A DNA stretch of 64,000 nucleotides from Martinezella tropici (GCA_000799755.1 JUHI01000001.1:806001-870000); one strand, 5' to 3'; positions 53,135 to 61,528 are shown, counted from the stretch's first letter. The notes: a model not told the origin generated them from the letters alone. Made by a program: numbers and translations.

Positions 53135-53201
53135 TTTGCACAAATCAATGAGCTGTTATAAGCAACCGTTGTGCAAAAATTAAAGTCCGTGCTGTGCAAA
53201 A
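53135..53201. promoter_or_regulatory. Three TTTGCACAA-type sites between mmsA and LysR
   Basis: TTTGCACAAA (53135-53144) is oriented opposite to TTGTGCAAAA (53169-53178) and a TGTGCAAAA (53193-53201). Spacing of about 24-34 bases places them over both divergent promoters. They are good candidates for the binding sites of the divergent LysR. Confidence 0.5.
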
Positions 53202-53227
53202 GGGCGAATGCAAAGGGGAATGCGCCG

Positions 53228-54109
53228 ATGGATTGGGACGATGTCCGCATGTTTCTGGCCGTGGCGCGCACCGGGCAGATCCTCGCCGCTTCCAAACGGC
53301 TCGGCGTCAACCACGCCACCCTCTCCCGCCGCGTGACCACGCTGGAGGAGCGATTGAAGACGCGTCTGCTGGTGCGGCGCACCAACGGCTGCGACCTGAC
53401 GGCGGAGGGCGAGATCTTTCTGCATGCCGCCGAGCGCATGGAAACCGAAATGCTGCGGGCGCAGGCAAGTGTCGGCCATCTCGACAGTGCGATTACGGGC
53501 ACGGTGCGGATCGGCGCACCCGATGGCTTCGGCGTTTCCTTCCTTGCGCCGCGGCTCGGGCGGCTGATTGCCCGCTATCCCGAGCTGCGCATCCAGCTCG
53601 TGCCCGTTCCCCGCTCCTTTTCTCTGTCGCAGCGCGAGGCCGACATCGCAATTACGCTCGAACGCCCCGAGCAGGGCCGTCTGGTCTCATCGAAGCTGAC
53701 GGATTATACACTCGGGCTCTATGCATCGAAAACCTATCTGGAACAGGCCGGATTGCCCGACAGCGTCGAGGCGCTGAAGCTGCATCCGCGCGTCGGCTAT
53801 GTCGAAGACCTGATCTTTACCGCCTCGCTGAATTTCTCCGGCGAGATCATGCGCAGCTGGGACGCGTCTTTCGAGATCTCCACCGCTATCGGCCAGACGG
53901 AAGCGGTCCGCTCCGGCGCAGGCGTCGGCATCCTGCACGATTACATCGCCAGGCAGTTTCCGGAGCTGACCCGCATCCTGCCCGATGTCGCCATCAAGCG
54001 TGCCTACTGGACGACCTATCACGAAAGCGCCCGCGACCTGGTGCGCGTGCGCACCGTTGCGGATTTCCTGCAGGAGCTGGTCAGCGAGGAGCGGCGGATG
54101 TTTCTGTAA
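53228..54109 (+). CDS. LysR-family regulator divergent from mmsA
   Basis: 293 residues from ATG 53228, after AAAGGGGAATGCGCCG. HTH: WDDVRMFLAVARTGQILAASKRLGVNHATLSRRV, then LEERLKTRLLVRRTNGCDLTAEGE. Effector start GTVRIGAPDGFGVSFLAPRLG. The WDDVRxFLAVAR beginning is common among regulators beside aldehyde-dehydrogenase genes. The upstream TTTGCACAA sites support control of mmsA and itself. Confidence 0.9.
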   Translation: MDWDDVRMFLAVARTGQILAASKRLGVNHATLSRRVTTLEERLKTRLLVRRTNGCDLTAEGEIFLHAAERMETEMLRAQASVGHLDSAITGTVRIGAPDGFGVSFLAPRLGRLIARYPELRIQLVPVPRSFSLSQREADIAITLERPEQGRLVSSKLTDYTLGLYASKTYLEQAGLPDSVEALKLHPRVGYVEDLIFTASLNFSGEIMRSWDASFEISTAIGQTEAVRSGAGVGILHDYIARQFPELTRILPDVAIKRAYWTTYHESARDLVRVRTVADFLQELVSEERRMFL

Positions 54110-54150
54110 TTATGACGAAAACCACCGACACCAATTATGGATGTTCTCAG

Positions 54151-54798
54151 CTATCGTGCCTGCACTTGGCCTAACATGGTGGACGTGCACTGTGAGAATT
54201 CAAGAGCGGTTTCAAGACCTTTCACACGTCGATCAATGTCATCGGTGGCACTGAGCTCTATGGGCAACCGTATATCACTCTTTCCGTCATTTTGATTGAA
54301 GGCGACAACTAGCTTTCTGCGCTTGATGGCATCCAATAGAATCTCCCCACTCGGCGACATTAGAAAAATAGCATCCAATCCACCAGGCGCTTCCGCTGGG
54401 GATGCCTTAACAAGACTTGCCAAGTTGGTGTTGAATGCGGAATCAACAAGAAAAACTCGCGAAGGCCGTGACGGCCGCATCTTTCCGGTGGACTTGTTAA
54501 TAGACAAGACAATCAACCGAATGAATGCGCCGACATGCTTCTTTGGGCCCTCGCCGGTAAACATACCGACCGATCCGCCGACTTTCAGATATTTACGTTC
54601 ATCGGTCGTCGTGTCTTCAATAATCCCGTCAAAGGCAATTTGGCACGCCGTCAGCATGCCGTTGGCCATGATCGGCTCGCTCGATACATCGAGCTTTCCT
54701 GCCGCTTTCTCCAGAAACTTTTCCATGTCTGTTGCTTCAGCCGAAGATGAAAACATCGCCAAGGCAATACCAATTATGCCCGCTGTCCCAAACCGCAT
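54151..54798 (-). CDS. Secreted protein of unknown function, low-GC
   Basis: 215 residues with an N-terminal signal peptide (RFGTAGIIGIALAMFSSSAEA). The mature part has no motif that I recognise; two Cys residues (CQIAF and QCTST) could form a disulphide. Codons are visibly poorer in G+C than in neighbours, suggesting recent acquisition or weak codon selection. Convergent with the LysR gene, 41 bp apart. Confidence 0.7.
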   Translation of the reverse strand: MRFGTAGIIGIALAMFSSSAEATDMEKFLEKAAGKLDVSSEPIMANGMLTACQIAFDGIIEDTTTDERKYLKVGGSVGMFTGEGPKKHVGAFIRLIVLSINKSTGKMRPSRPSRVFLVDSAFNTNLASLVKASPAEAPGGLDAIFLMSPSGEILLDAIKRRKLVVAFNQNDGKSDIRLPIELSATDDIDRRVKGLETALEFSQCTSTMLGQVQAR

Positions 54799-54884
54799 CC
54801 AATCCCCCTCATTTGCGGAAAATGATGAGCTTTTTGCTCAACCGTCACAAGGGGAAATAACAACTTTTGACTGTACAACCAACA

Positions 54885-55085
54885 TCATCTGGGCCGAAAA
54901 TATCGGAACCATTTAGTCGAAAGTACAACCGCATGCTTTGGCGGCTCATCGTTCTCGTCGGGATTGGGAACGGGAACCTCGTCCGGTAACCTGTCCGGCT
55001 CGGGTTCTTCGATCGGCGGCCTCGGCGTCCAGCCGGGTTCCGGCATCGGAGGCGACTCGGGGATCGGCTCGTTCGGTACGGACAT
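54885..55085 (-). CDS. Small proline/glutamate-rich protein
   Basis: 66 residues from ATG 55085, preceded by GAAAGGAGCGGGC. The sequence is almost entirely Pro, Glu and Asp (MSVPNEPIPESPPMPEPGW...) with a C-terminal basic-hydrophobic piece (VVLSTKWFRYFRPR). It is likely disordered and acidic. Function unknown; similar short Pro-rich proteins are seen in rhizobia. Confidence 0.6.
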   Translation of the reverse strand: MSVPNEPIPESPPMPEPGWTPRPPIEEPEPDRLPDEVPVPNPDENDEPPKHAVVLSTKWFRYFRPR

Positions 55086-55270
55086 GCCCGCTCCTTTCGT
55101 CTCGTTGCTGATACGAAGAGAACGATGAGCGATACGGACAGTTCCGAGATAAATTTCGAAAGGCGATTGCCGCACGCCCGTATCTGCCCTCAACATCAGA
55201 CCCTCCACCCTCGCTGCTGGACAAAGACCGGACAAAGCCTAGTATTTCAGACAGAGATCAGGGAGCCAGG

Positions 55271-55420
55271 ATGATGAGTGACAAGAAGCAGCAGAAACCC
55301 AGCGAAAAGGAACACAAGGAACAGGACGATTATCTGGAAGAAGCGCTGGAAGAGACGTTTCCGGCAAGCGATCCGATATCGCCCGGCCACGTATCGAAGA
55401 AGCCTGAAGACAAGAAATGA
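55271..55420 (+). CDS. Tiny acidic/basic protein with EETFPASDP motif
   Basis: 49 residues from ATG 55271 (or 48 from ATG 55274), after CAGGGAGCCAGG. A Lys/Gln/Glu-rich start (MMSDKKQQKPSEKEHKEQDD) leads to YLEEALEETFPASDPISPGH and a KKPEDKK end. The EALEETFPASDPIS segment recurs in short alphaproteobacterial proteins, as I recall it, and argues that this is a real gene despite its length. Function unknown. Confidence 0.65.
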   Translation: MMSDKKQQKPSEKEHKEQDDYLEEALEETFPASDPISPGHVSKKPEDKK

Positions 55421-55472
55421 GCCCGCGAGGCCAAAGGCGACGGTATCTTCTACGAAAAGATCTGGGAAAGAA

Positions 55473-55549
55473 TGGTACGGTTGGGGGGTCTCGAACCTCC
55501 GACCTCAGGTGCCACAAACCTGCGCTCTAACCAACTGAGCTACAACCGC
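55473..55549 (-). tRNA. tRNA-His (anticodon GTG)
   Basis: 77 bases with encoded CCA. Read leftward: acceptor GCGGTTG pairs with CAACCGT, D-arm GCTCAGTTGGTTAGAGC, anticodon arm CAGGT-TTGTGGC-ACCTG with anticodon GTG, and T-loop TTCGAGA. Alphaproteobacterial features are present: no encoded G-1 (a T precedes G1) and A73. The T-stem reads GGAGG against CCCCC, giving one A-C mismatch. Confidence 0.95.
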
Positions 55550-55680
55550 ACTTGCTCGCGTCGCCGCGAACGGGGGTGACATACGAGGACTTTGAAATTA
55601 TTTCAAGTCCTATCTCCCCGCAATATAAAAAAGCTTTGCAGATATCCAACGCGATGTGCTGCCGCGTGTGCGCCGGATAT

Positions 55681-55715
55681 GAAAAATCCCGCCCCAGGCT
55701 TTCATCCGGGAGCGG
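55681..55715 (-). terminator. Terminator-like hairpin after the phasin gene
   Basis: On the minus strand CCGCTCCCGG and CCTGGGGCGG pair imperfectly (one G-T and one mismatch) around ATGAAAG and are followed by GATTTTTC. It begins about 35 bases past the phasin stop. Confidence 0.65.
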
Positions 55716-55749
55716 AACGTTCATGCCTTGGGAGGCGTATCGAAAGCGA

Positions 55750-56196
55750 TTAGGCCTTGAAGGAGGACATTGCCTTTTCAGCGGCGTCCTTGGCAGGCTT
55801 TGCCAGCTTTTCGGCAACCTTCTTGGTGGTGTCCTGAATGGACTTGGCCTGCTCGACGGTGACTTCGGCCTGCTTGCGGATGAAAGCGGTCTGAAGTTCG
55901 AAGAGTTCGGCAACGGACTTGACGCGAAGCAGGGCTTCCATGTGAGCCAGCGAGCTTTCGGCATTGGTGCGCAGCACGTCGATGGCCTTGAGGCCGATTT
56001 CGACGGAACCAGCCTGTGCGGTCTGCACGGTTGCTTCAACCGTCTTGCCGGCTTCTTCAGTGGCGGCCTTCAGCTTGGCGAAGGCTTCCTTGGACTGCGC
56101 AGCGCCCTTTTCCGCGAAGTCGCGGAAGGATTCGGAGAACTTGGACGGATCGAATGCAGCCGTTGAAAAAACGTCGTCTTTCTTTACAGTAGCCAT
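55750..56196 (-). CDS. Phasin family protein
   Basis: 148 residues. All-helical and Ala/Lys/Glu-rich, with the phasin core KGAAQSKEAFAKLKAATEEAGKTVEATVQTAQAGSVEIGLKAIDVLRTNAESSLAHMEALLRVKSVAELFELQTAFIRKQ. It coats polyhydroxybutyrate granules and controls their number and size. The promoter region carries TGC-rich palindromes likely bound by the PHB-responsive repressor PhaR/AniA. Confidence 0.92.
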   Translation of the reverse strand: MATVKKDDVFSTAAFDPSKFSESFRDFAEKGAAQSKEAFAKLKAATEEAGKTVEATVQTAQAGSVEIGLKAIDVLRTNAESSLAHMEALLRVKSVAELFELQTAFIRKQAEVTVEQAKSIQDTTKKVAEKLAKPAKDAAEKAMSSFKA

Positions 56197-56253
56197 GATT
56201 ACGCTCCTAAATGGGCCCTCTCTGAGGCGCCCTTCGTGAACCTGTGTGAGGCC

Positions 56254-56302
56254 TATATAATATAGAAGATTGTGCAGTGCAACATATTTGTGCGACGCAC
56301 AA
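56254..56302 (-). promoter_or_regulatory. Phasin promoter with overlapping TGC-rich palindromes
   Basis: On the minus strand a -35 TTGCAC (56282-56277) and -10 TATATA (56259-56254) are 17 bases apart. A palindromic TTGTGCAGTGCAACA (56270-56284) covers the -35, and a perfect TTGTGCG-A-CGCACAA (56288-56302) lies just upstream. TGC/GCA-rich sites of this kind are bound by PhaR-type phasin repressors. Confidence 0.55.
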
Positions 56303-56364
56303 CGCGTTAACCTTTCCGGCCGAAAGATGGGCCCTTCGCTGGACCGAAAAGCGGGGCGCCGTTA

Positions 56365-56379
56365 TTAATAAACCGTTAA
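56365..56379 (+). promoter_or_regulatory. Candidate CtrA box (TTAA-N7-TTAA) before the histidine kinase
   Basis: TTAA (56365-56368), seven bases TAAACCG, TTAA (56376-56379): an exact match to the alphaproteobacterial CtrA consensus, 39 bases before the start codon. A second half-site GTTAACC lies at 56305-56311. Confidence 0.6.
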
Positions 56380-56418
56380 ATCACGAGAGGCGGTCACGCC
56401 CGCAAAACAGGTTGGAAA

Positions 56419-59400
56419 ATGCCCGCAATTCAATATCCGTTCATTGACATTGCCGTGCATCCGCGCGTTCGGGAGCGTTTCGCGCGCGGTGAAGCCATGG
56501 TCATGTTCTCGACCGGCATGGATCGCGTGCTCTGGGCCAATGGCGCAGGCGCCAACCTTTTCGGCTATGATGTCATTTACGATTTTGTCGAGCAGGGGCC
56601 GAAGTCCGGCGACGTCTCGTTCCGCCAGATCGAAGCGACGGCGCGCGGCCTCGGCGCGGTCGGCGACCAGCGCACCTTCCTGATCCGCATGGCCTCGGGC
56701 TTCCAACGCGCCGTCGTCAATGCGGCCGTCGAGCTCATCCGCATCCAGGCCGGCGAAGAGGCCGTGCTGTTTTCCTCCCCGGTCTCCTCGAAGCCGCTCA
56801 CGGCAGCCGAGTGCGCCAAGCAAATGATCGACGGGTTCGACGATCCCGATACGCACATGGCTGTCATCGGCCGCGACGGCGAAATCGTTACCGCCTCCCA
56901 CGGCTTCAGAACGCTCGACGTGACGCCGCAGACAGCGCGGATGCTGACGACCATGGCCGGCGCTCAACCGGACCGGCTCATCAAGCGGCCAATCCCGACG
57001 GGCCGCGGCTATCTGCCTGCCGCCATCGGCAAGCTCTCCGAGATTCCCGCCCTTCATCTGTTGTTTGTCGTCGAAACGGCGCTCGGCCATCTCGATCCGA
57101 CAGGAAGCCTTGCCGGCCAGGGGCGCCCCGCTGCAGCCGTGGAGCCGCAGGCCGAGGAAACCCGCAAGGAGCTGGAAGCGGCGGCCGCGGAAGAGGAGCC
57201 GAAAGTCGCTCCAAACGCGCCCTCCGGCGAGGTCATCGATGCGGTGGCCGGCATCGAGGAGCTCGACGAAACGCCAGAATATCAGGCGGACGAGCAACAG
57301 GAGACAGCGCCTATCGTCCAAAACTCGGACGAACCCGGAGAAGAAGAAGCAGCCGACACACATGGCTCGCCCGGCAGCGAACCCGAGGTGGTGGCCGATA
57401 TCGAGGCTCCAGCCACAGAGTCTCAGCCCGAAACGGTAACGGGCGAAGAGGACCACACAACCATAGAGACGACGGAGGCCGCGCCGCCTCGGCCGGAAGC
57501 TCCAGTCGCCATTGAAAATACTCCCACGCAAGGCTTCAGCTTCAAGCGAAACGGGCGCGCCACCCGCTTCGTCTGGAAGATCGATGCCGTCGGCAACTTC
57601 AGCGAGGTTTCCCGCGAATTCGCCGATGCCGTGGGACCGCATGCCGCCCAGATCGCCGGGACGGCCTTTGCCGATGTCGCCCGCCGTTTCAATCTCGATC
57701 CGGATGGCAAGATCGCCGAATTGCTGGCGCGGCGCGATACGTGGTCCGGCCGTACGATCTATTGGCCGGTAGAAGGCACGAGCCTGACCGTGCCGGTCGA
57801 TCTCGCCGCCCTGCCTACCTATACGCGCAGCCGCGAATTCGACGGCTTCCGTGGTTTCGGTGTCGTCCGTCTGGCGGATGCCGTCGAAGATCCGATGAAG
57901 CGCGGCATGGCGCTTGGCGCGCATGAAGTTGATGACGCCGTCGCTGAAATGCCGACAGAAACGGAAGCTGCCTCGAACGAGCAGCCGGCTTCCGAAGCCG
58001 AGACGCCTCCGGCCATTGAAGAAATCGAAAGCCCAACGCAGGATACCACGGGAGCTGATGCGGCCCCGCGTTACGAACCCCCTGCCCTGCGGATTTCCGA
58101 GACGCCGGGCCGTCGGGAATCGGACAAGGTCGTTCGCCTGCACGAGCGCCGGACGTTGACGCAAGCTGCCCTGTCGCTCAGCGAGCAGGCCGCCTTCCGC
58201 GAGATCGCCCGCCAGCTGGAGCCTTTCGGCAAGCGCACGGAACCGCCGTCGGAACAGCCTCACGACGAGCGGCACGAAGAAGCTGCCGATATCACCCCGC
58301 AGCCGAATGCGGCCGACGAGATTCTCTCCGAAGCGGCAGATGGAAATGGCCACGCCGATGACGGTCAGCCAGTTGCGCCAAGCGCGGAAGAAAAAGCATC
58401 GACGCCGGTTGTGAAATTTATCGAGGCCTCAGACGAAAGCGGCCCGAAAGCAGGCGGCGAAGCTTCGCCGACATCGGCCGAGCCGGAAGAGGATTTCGAT
58501 CCGCTCGATGTTCTGAGCAACAGCATCCCACCGCGCGTGAAGATGCGCTCCGGCCTGTCGCCCGATATCGTCGATCAGCTGCCGCTTGCCATCCTCGTTC
58601 ATGCCGGCGACCGGCTGATCCATGGCAATCCTGAATTCCTGCGGCTGACCGGCTACGAGAACCTCGACGAGCTCGAACAGGTCGGCGGGCTGGATGCGCT
58701 GCTGCAGCGCAACGATCTCGAGGGCAAGACCGAGCAGCCCGGCACGATGATGGTCGTGCGCGCCGACGATGCGCTGGTGCCTGTTACGGCCCGGCTGCAA
58801 TCGATCCGCTGGGACGACGGCACGGCCTTGATGCTGGCGCTGATGCCGGTGGAACGGAGCGAGCCGCCAACGCCGCCGCCGATCCCCGAAGAAGCCCGCC
58901 CCGAGCGCATCCTCGAAAAGGTCGCCAAGCTGCAGGTCGAAATCGAGGAACTGCGTTCGACTCTGGAGACGGCGACGGACGGCGTCATCATCATCGGCCA
59001 GGACGGCGAGATCCGTTCGATGAACCGCTCCGCGAGTGCTCTCTTCAACTATGACGATCAGGAAACGCGCGGCAAACCCTTCGTCATGCTGTTTGCGCAT
59101 GAGAGCCAGAAGGCTGTGCTTGATTATCTCGGCGGACTCTCGGGCCATGGCGTTGCCAGCGTGCTCAACGACGGCCGCGAAGTGATCGGCCGCGAGGCCT
59201 CTGGCGGCTTCGTGCCGCTGTTCATGACCATGGGCCGGCTGAATTCCTCGAACGGCTACTGCGCTGTCATCCGCGACATCACGCAATGGAAGCGAACCGA
59301 GGAAGAGTTGCGCAATGCCAAGCGTGCCGCCGAAACCGCCAATGCGCACAAGACGGACTTCCTGGCCCGCGTCAGCCATGAAATCCGCACGCCGCTCAAC

Positions 59401-60048
59401 GCCATCATCGGCTTTTCCGACATGATGGCCGGCGAGCGCTTCGGGCCGATCGGCCACTCGCGCTATGTCGAATATGCGACCGATATCGGCCGCTCCGGCC
59501 GGCATGTGCTCGATATCGTCAACGATCTCCTGGATATCTCCAAGATCGAAGCCGGCGAGATGGACCTGGATTTCGCCTCCGTCGGTCTTAACGAAGCGAT
59601 CACCGAGGCGGTATCGCTGGTGCAGCCGCAGGCCAACAGCCAACGCGTCATCATCCGCACCGCTTTGTCGCAGGCCGTGCCGAATGTCGTCGCCGACCTG
59701 CGCTCCATCAAGCAGATCGCGCTGAACATCCTTGCGAATGCCATCCGTTTCACCCCGTCGGGCGGCCAGATCGTTGTATCGACAGCCTATGAAGGCAATG
59801 GCAGCGTCGTGATGCGCATCCGGGATACGGGCGTCGGCATGACGCGCTCGGAGCTGGAGCAGGCAATGAAGCCCTTCCGGCAGGTCTCCACCAACGCGCG
59901 CAAGCGCGGCGACGGCACGGGCCTCGGCCTGCCGCTGACCAAGGCGATGGTTGACGCCAACCGCGCGACCTTCTCGATCAATTCGGCCCCGAACGAGGGC
60001 ACGCTGGTCGAGATCACCTTCCCCTCGCCGAGGGTGCTGGCCAACTGA
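56419..60048 (+). CDS. Large cytoplasmic PAS sensor histidine kinase (PdhS/DivJ-PleC-like)
   Basis: 1209 residues, no membrane segment. Residues 1-190 form a PAS-like sensor region (MVMFSTGMDRVLWANGAGANLFGY). About 190-370 and 500-700 are acidic Pro/Glu/Thr-rich linkers around a middle PAS-like fold. A PAS lies near 718-810 (LPLAILVHAGDRLIHGNPEFLRL) and another near 845-960 (DGVIIIGQDGEIRSMN). HisKA holds the H-box RVSHEIRTPLNAIIGFSDMMAGERFGPIG with His987; HATPase N-box at about 1094, G1 DTGVGM (1135), G2 GTGLGLPL (1166). The H-box and RFGPIG stretch resemble PdhS/DivJ/PleC kinases that act on DivK. No receiver domain, so the phosphorelay partner is elsewhere. Confidence 0.92.
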   Translation: MPAIQYPFIDIAVHPRVRERFARGEAMVMFSTGMDRVLWANGAGANLFGYDVIYDFVEQGPKSGDVSFRQIEATARGLGAVGDQRTFLIRMASGFQRAVVNAAVELIRIQAGEEAVLFSSPVSSKPLTAAECAKQMIDGFDDPDTHMAVIGRDGEIVTASHGFRTLDVTPQTARMLTTMAGAQPDRLIKRPIPTGRGYLPAAIGKLSEIPALHLLFVVETALGHLDPTGSLAGQGRPAAAVEPQAEETRKELEAAAAEEEPKVAPNAPSGEVIDAVAGIEELDETPEYQADEQQETAPIVQNSDEPGEEEAADTHGSPGSEPEVVADIEAPATESQPETVTGEEDHTTIETTEAAPPRPEAPVAIENTPTQGFSFKRNGRATRFVWKIDAVGNFSEVSREFADAVGPHAAQIAGTAFADVARRFNLDPDGKIAELLARRDTWSGRTIYWPVEGTSLTVPVDLAALPTYTRSREFDGFRGFGVVRLADAVEDPMKRGMALGAHEVDDAVAEMPTETEAASNEQPASEAETPPAIEEIESPTQDTTGADAAPRYEPPALRISETPGRRESDKVVRLHERRTLTQAALSLSEQAAFREIARQLEPFGKRTEPPSEQPHDERHEEAADITPQPNAADEILSEAADGNGHADDGQPVAPSAEEKASTPVVKFIEASDESGPKAGGEASPTSAEPEEDFDPLDVLSNSIPPRVKMRSGLSPDIVDQLPLAILVHAGDRLIHGNPEFLRLTGYENLDELEQVGGLDALLQRNDLEGKTEQPGTMMVVRADDALVPVTARLQSIRWDDGTALMLALMPVERSEPPTPPPIPEEARPERILEKVAKLQVEIEELRSTLETATDGVIIIGQDGEIRSMNRSASALFNYDDQETRGKPFVMLFAHESQKAVLDYLGGLSGHGVASVLNDGREVIGREASGGFVPLFMTMGRLNSSNGYCAVIRDITQWKRTEEELRNAKRAAETANAHKTDFLARVSHEIRTPLNAIIGFSDMMAGERFGPIGHSRYVEYATDIGRSGRHVLDIVNDLLDISKIEAGEMDLDFASVGLNEAITEAVSLVQPQANSQRVIIRTALSQAVPNVVADLRSIKQIALNILANAIRFTPSGGQIVVSTAYEGNGSVVMRIRDTGVGMTRSELEQAMKPFRQVSTNARKRGDGTGLGLPLTKAMVDANRATFSINSAPNEGTLVEITFPSPRVLAN

Positions 60049-60066
60049 GAAAACCTCGGCTCGCCG

Positions 60067-60465
60067 TCAAAACCAGAGGTCGCGCACACATCGACCGTCC
60101 GAAGGAAGATCTTCGAACGTGTCGAGCCCATCGAAGTGATCGATCGGCAGGTCGGCGACCAGATCCGGCGGCGCCAGTCGCAGATTGACGGCCATGCGCC
60201 GGCGGCCATCCCTTTGAAGCCGCAGGCCACGCCAGCTCAAGACGTTGGCGCAGGACGGGCAGAACAATATTTCGAGGGTCGGCTCCTTCTCCGCGCGGGC
60301 ATAGGAGGCCGTCGATCCCGTTACGGAAATCCGCTCCCCTTCATAGTCATAGGCCCACAGCGCGCCATAGCGGCGACAGAGCGTGCAGTTGCAGGCGGTG
60401 ATCGAGCCCGGATCGCCTTCGAGCGTCCAGCCTGATTTGCCGCAGTGACATGAGCCGATCAGCAT
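60067..60465 (-). CDS. GFA family protein (glutathione-dependent formaldehyde-activating-like)
   Basis: 132 residues. Zinc-site Cys clusters of the GFA fold: CHCG at residues 6-9, CNCTLCRR near 25 and CPSC near 70. Family members are called formaldehyde-activating enzymes after Paracoccus Gfa, but most have unknown substrates. Start 60465 begins MLIGSCHCGKSGW; the reading frame extends upstream to 60693 without recognisable sequence. Confidence 0.9.
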   Translation of the reverse strand: MLIGSCHCGKSGWTLEGDPGSITACNCTLCRRYGALWAYDYEGERISVTGSTASYARAEKEPTLEILFCPSCANVLSWRGLRLQRDGRRRMAVNLRLAPPDLVADLPIDHFDGLDTFEDLPSDGRCVRDLWF

Positions 60466-60637
60466 GGGTAAGCCGCTCCATCCCGCTATCCGGTAGAAGA
60501 GGATACTCTGCCCCAATCGCGTAATGGCTGCAAACTTCCAGCAAGAACATCGGCTTTCTCTATCAAACATCACCGCATTCGATGGGATGCTGCCGGAACA
60601 GAGGCATCGATTCCCGATCGACAGAGGGCCGACCCGC

Positions 60638-61528
60638 TCAACTCGCCAGTGCCAGCCCTCCATAACGGCTGATCTCGCTCTCGATTTCTCCAACGAGCGT
60701 ATCGAGCGCGGGATTTCTCACCTTGCGGCCGCGGCGCACCACATAGGCCAAGGCAGGTGGGGCCGGCAGGCCCTGGGTGATGATCTCCATGTCTGGCTGC
60801 AAATGACGGCCGTTAAGAAGCGCCACGCCCAAGCCCGCGCTGACAGCCGCGACAATCCCTGCCGAGCTGGTGCACTCAAATACGGTTTCAAGCACCGCAC
60901 CGCCGTCCTGTCCGATGTCGAGCGCCCATCGGCGATAGAAGCATTCCTCGTCGAAGGAGAGGAACGGGACGGGTTCATCCAGCGGCAAGGACAGCTCGGG
61001 ATGCTTGACCCAATGCAGCTGCTCGCGAAAAAGGACGACATCGGTCGGGCGGACCTCGTGGGCGAAGACCTGGATGATGGCCGCGTCGAGCTCTCCCCGC
61101 TCCAACATTCCCCGCAGGACGAGGCTCATGCGAACCTTGGTGCGTACGGAAACATTCGGATGCAGACGGCGGAAGCGCCCCAATATGCGGGCAAGATCGG
61201 TGCAGGTCGTATCCTCGGTCAGGCCGAGGGCGACGCGGCCGGCAAGCGACGTCTTCGACAGGCTCAGCAGCGCCTCGTCATGCAGGCCGAGGATACGCCC
61301 GGCATATTCGAGCAGATCGTCACCCGCTGCGGTGAATACCGGCGCTCCGGATTTGCGGCTGAGGAGATCGCAATCAAGGCTCGTCTCGAGCCTCTTGATC
61401 TTGTGGCTGACGGCGGATTGCGACAGGCCGAGGGCTTCCGCCGCGCGGGTGATGCCGCCGTGATGGCGGATTGCCCATAGCGCGCGCAGGGCATCGATTT
61501 CCAGGCGTCGGCTGTTGAATTCGGTCAT
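60638..61528 (-). CDS. LysR-family regulator divergent from a DMT transporter
   Basis: 296 residues. HTH: IDALRALWAIRHHGGITRAAEALGLSQSAVSHKIKRLETSLDCDLLSRKSG. The effector domain starts GRVALGLTEDTTCTDLARIL. The divergent EamA transporter gene begins 178 bp away; direct repeats of TGTCATG in the gap (61621-61627 and 61643-61649) may be binding sites. Regulation of the transporter is inferred from layout. Confidence 0.9.
   Translation of the reverse strand: MTEFNSRRLEIDALRALWAIRHHGGITRAAEALGLSQSAVSHKIKRLETSLDCDLLSRKSGAPVFTAAGDDLLEYAGRILGLHDEALLSLSKTSLAGRVALGLTEDTTCTDLARILGRFRRLHPNVSVRTKVRMSLVLRGMLERGELDAAIIQVFAHEVRPTDVVLFREQLHWVKHPELSLPLDEPVPFLSFDEECFYRRWALDIGQDGGAVLETVFECTSSAGIVAAVSAGLGVALLNGRHLQPDMEIITQGLPAPPALAYVVRRGRKVRNPALDTLVGEIESEISRYGGLALAS

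Noticed and set aside
51555..53183. 542-codon open frame on the plus strand
   Set aside because: Antisense to mmsA, whose aldehyde-dehydrogenase motifs are complete.
55473..55549. tRNA-His as a degenerate or pseudo-tRNA because of the T-stem mismatch
   Set aside because: All other arms, the anticodon and the encoded CCA are intact, so it is kept as functional; the mismatch is reported separately.
56365..58353. 662-codon open frame on the minus strand
   Set aside because: Antisense to the histidine kinase gene, produced by high GC and codon bias; no ribosome-binding site or recognisable fold.
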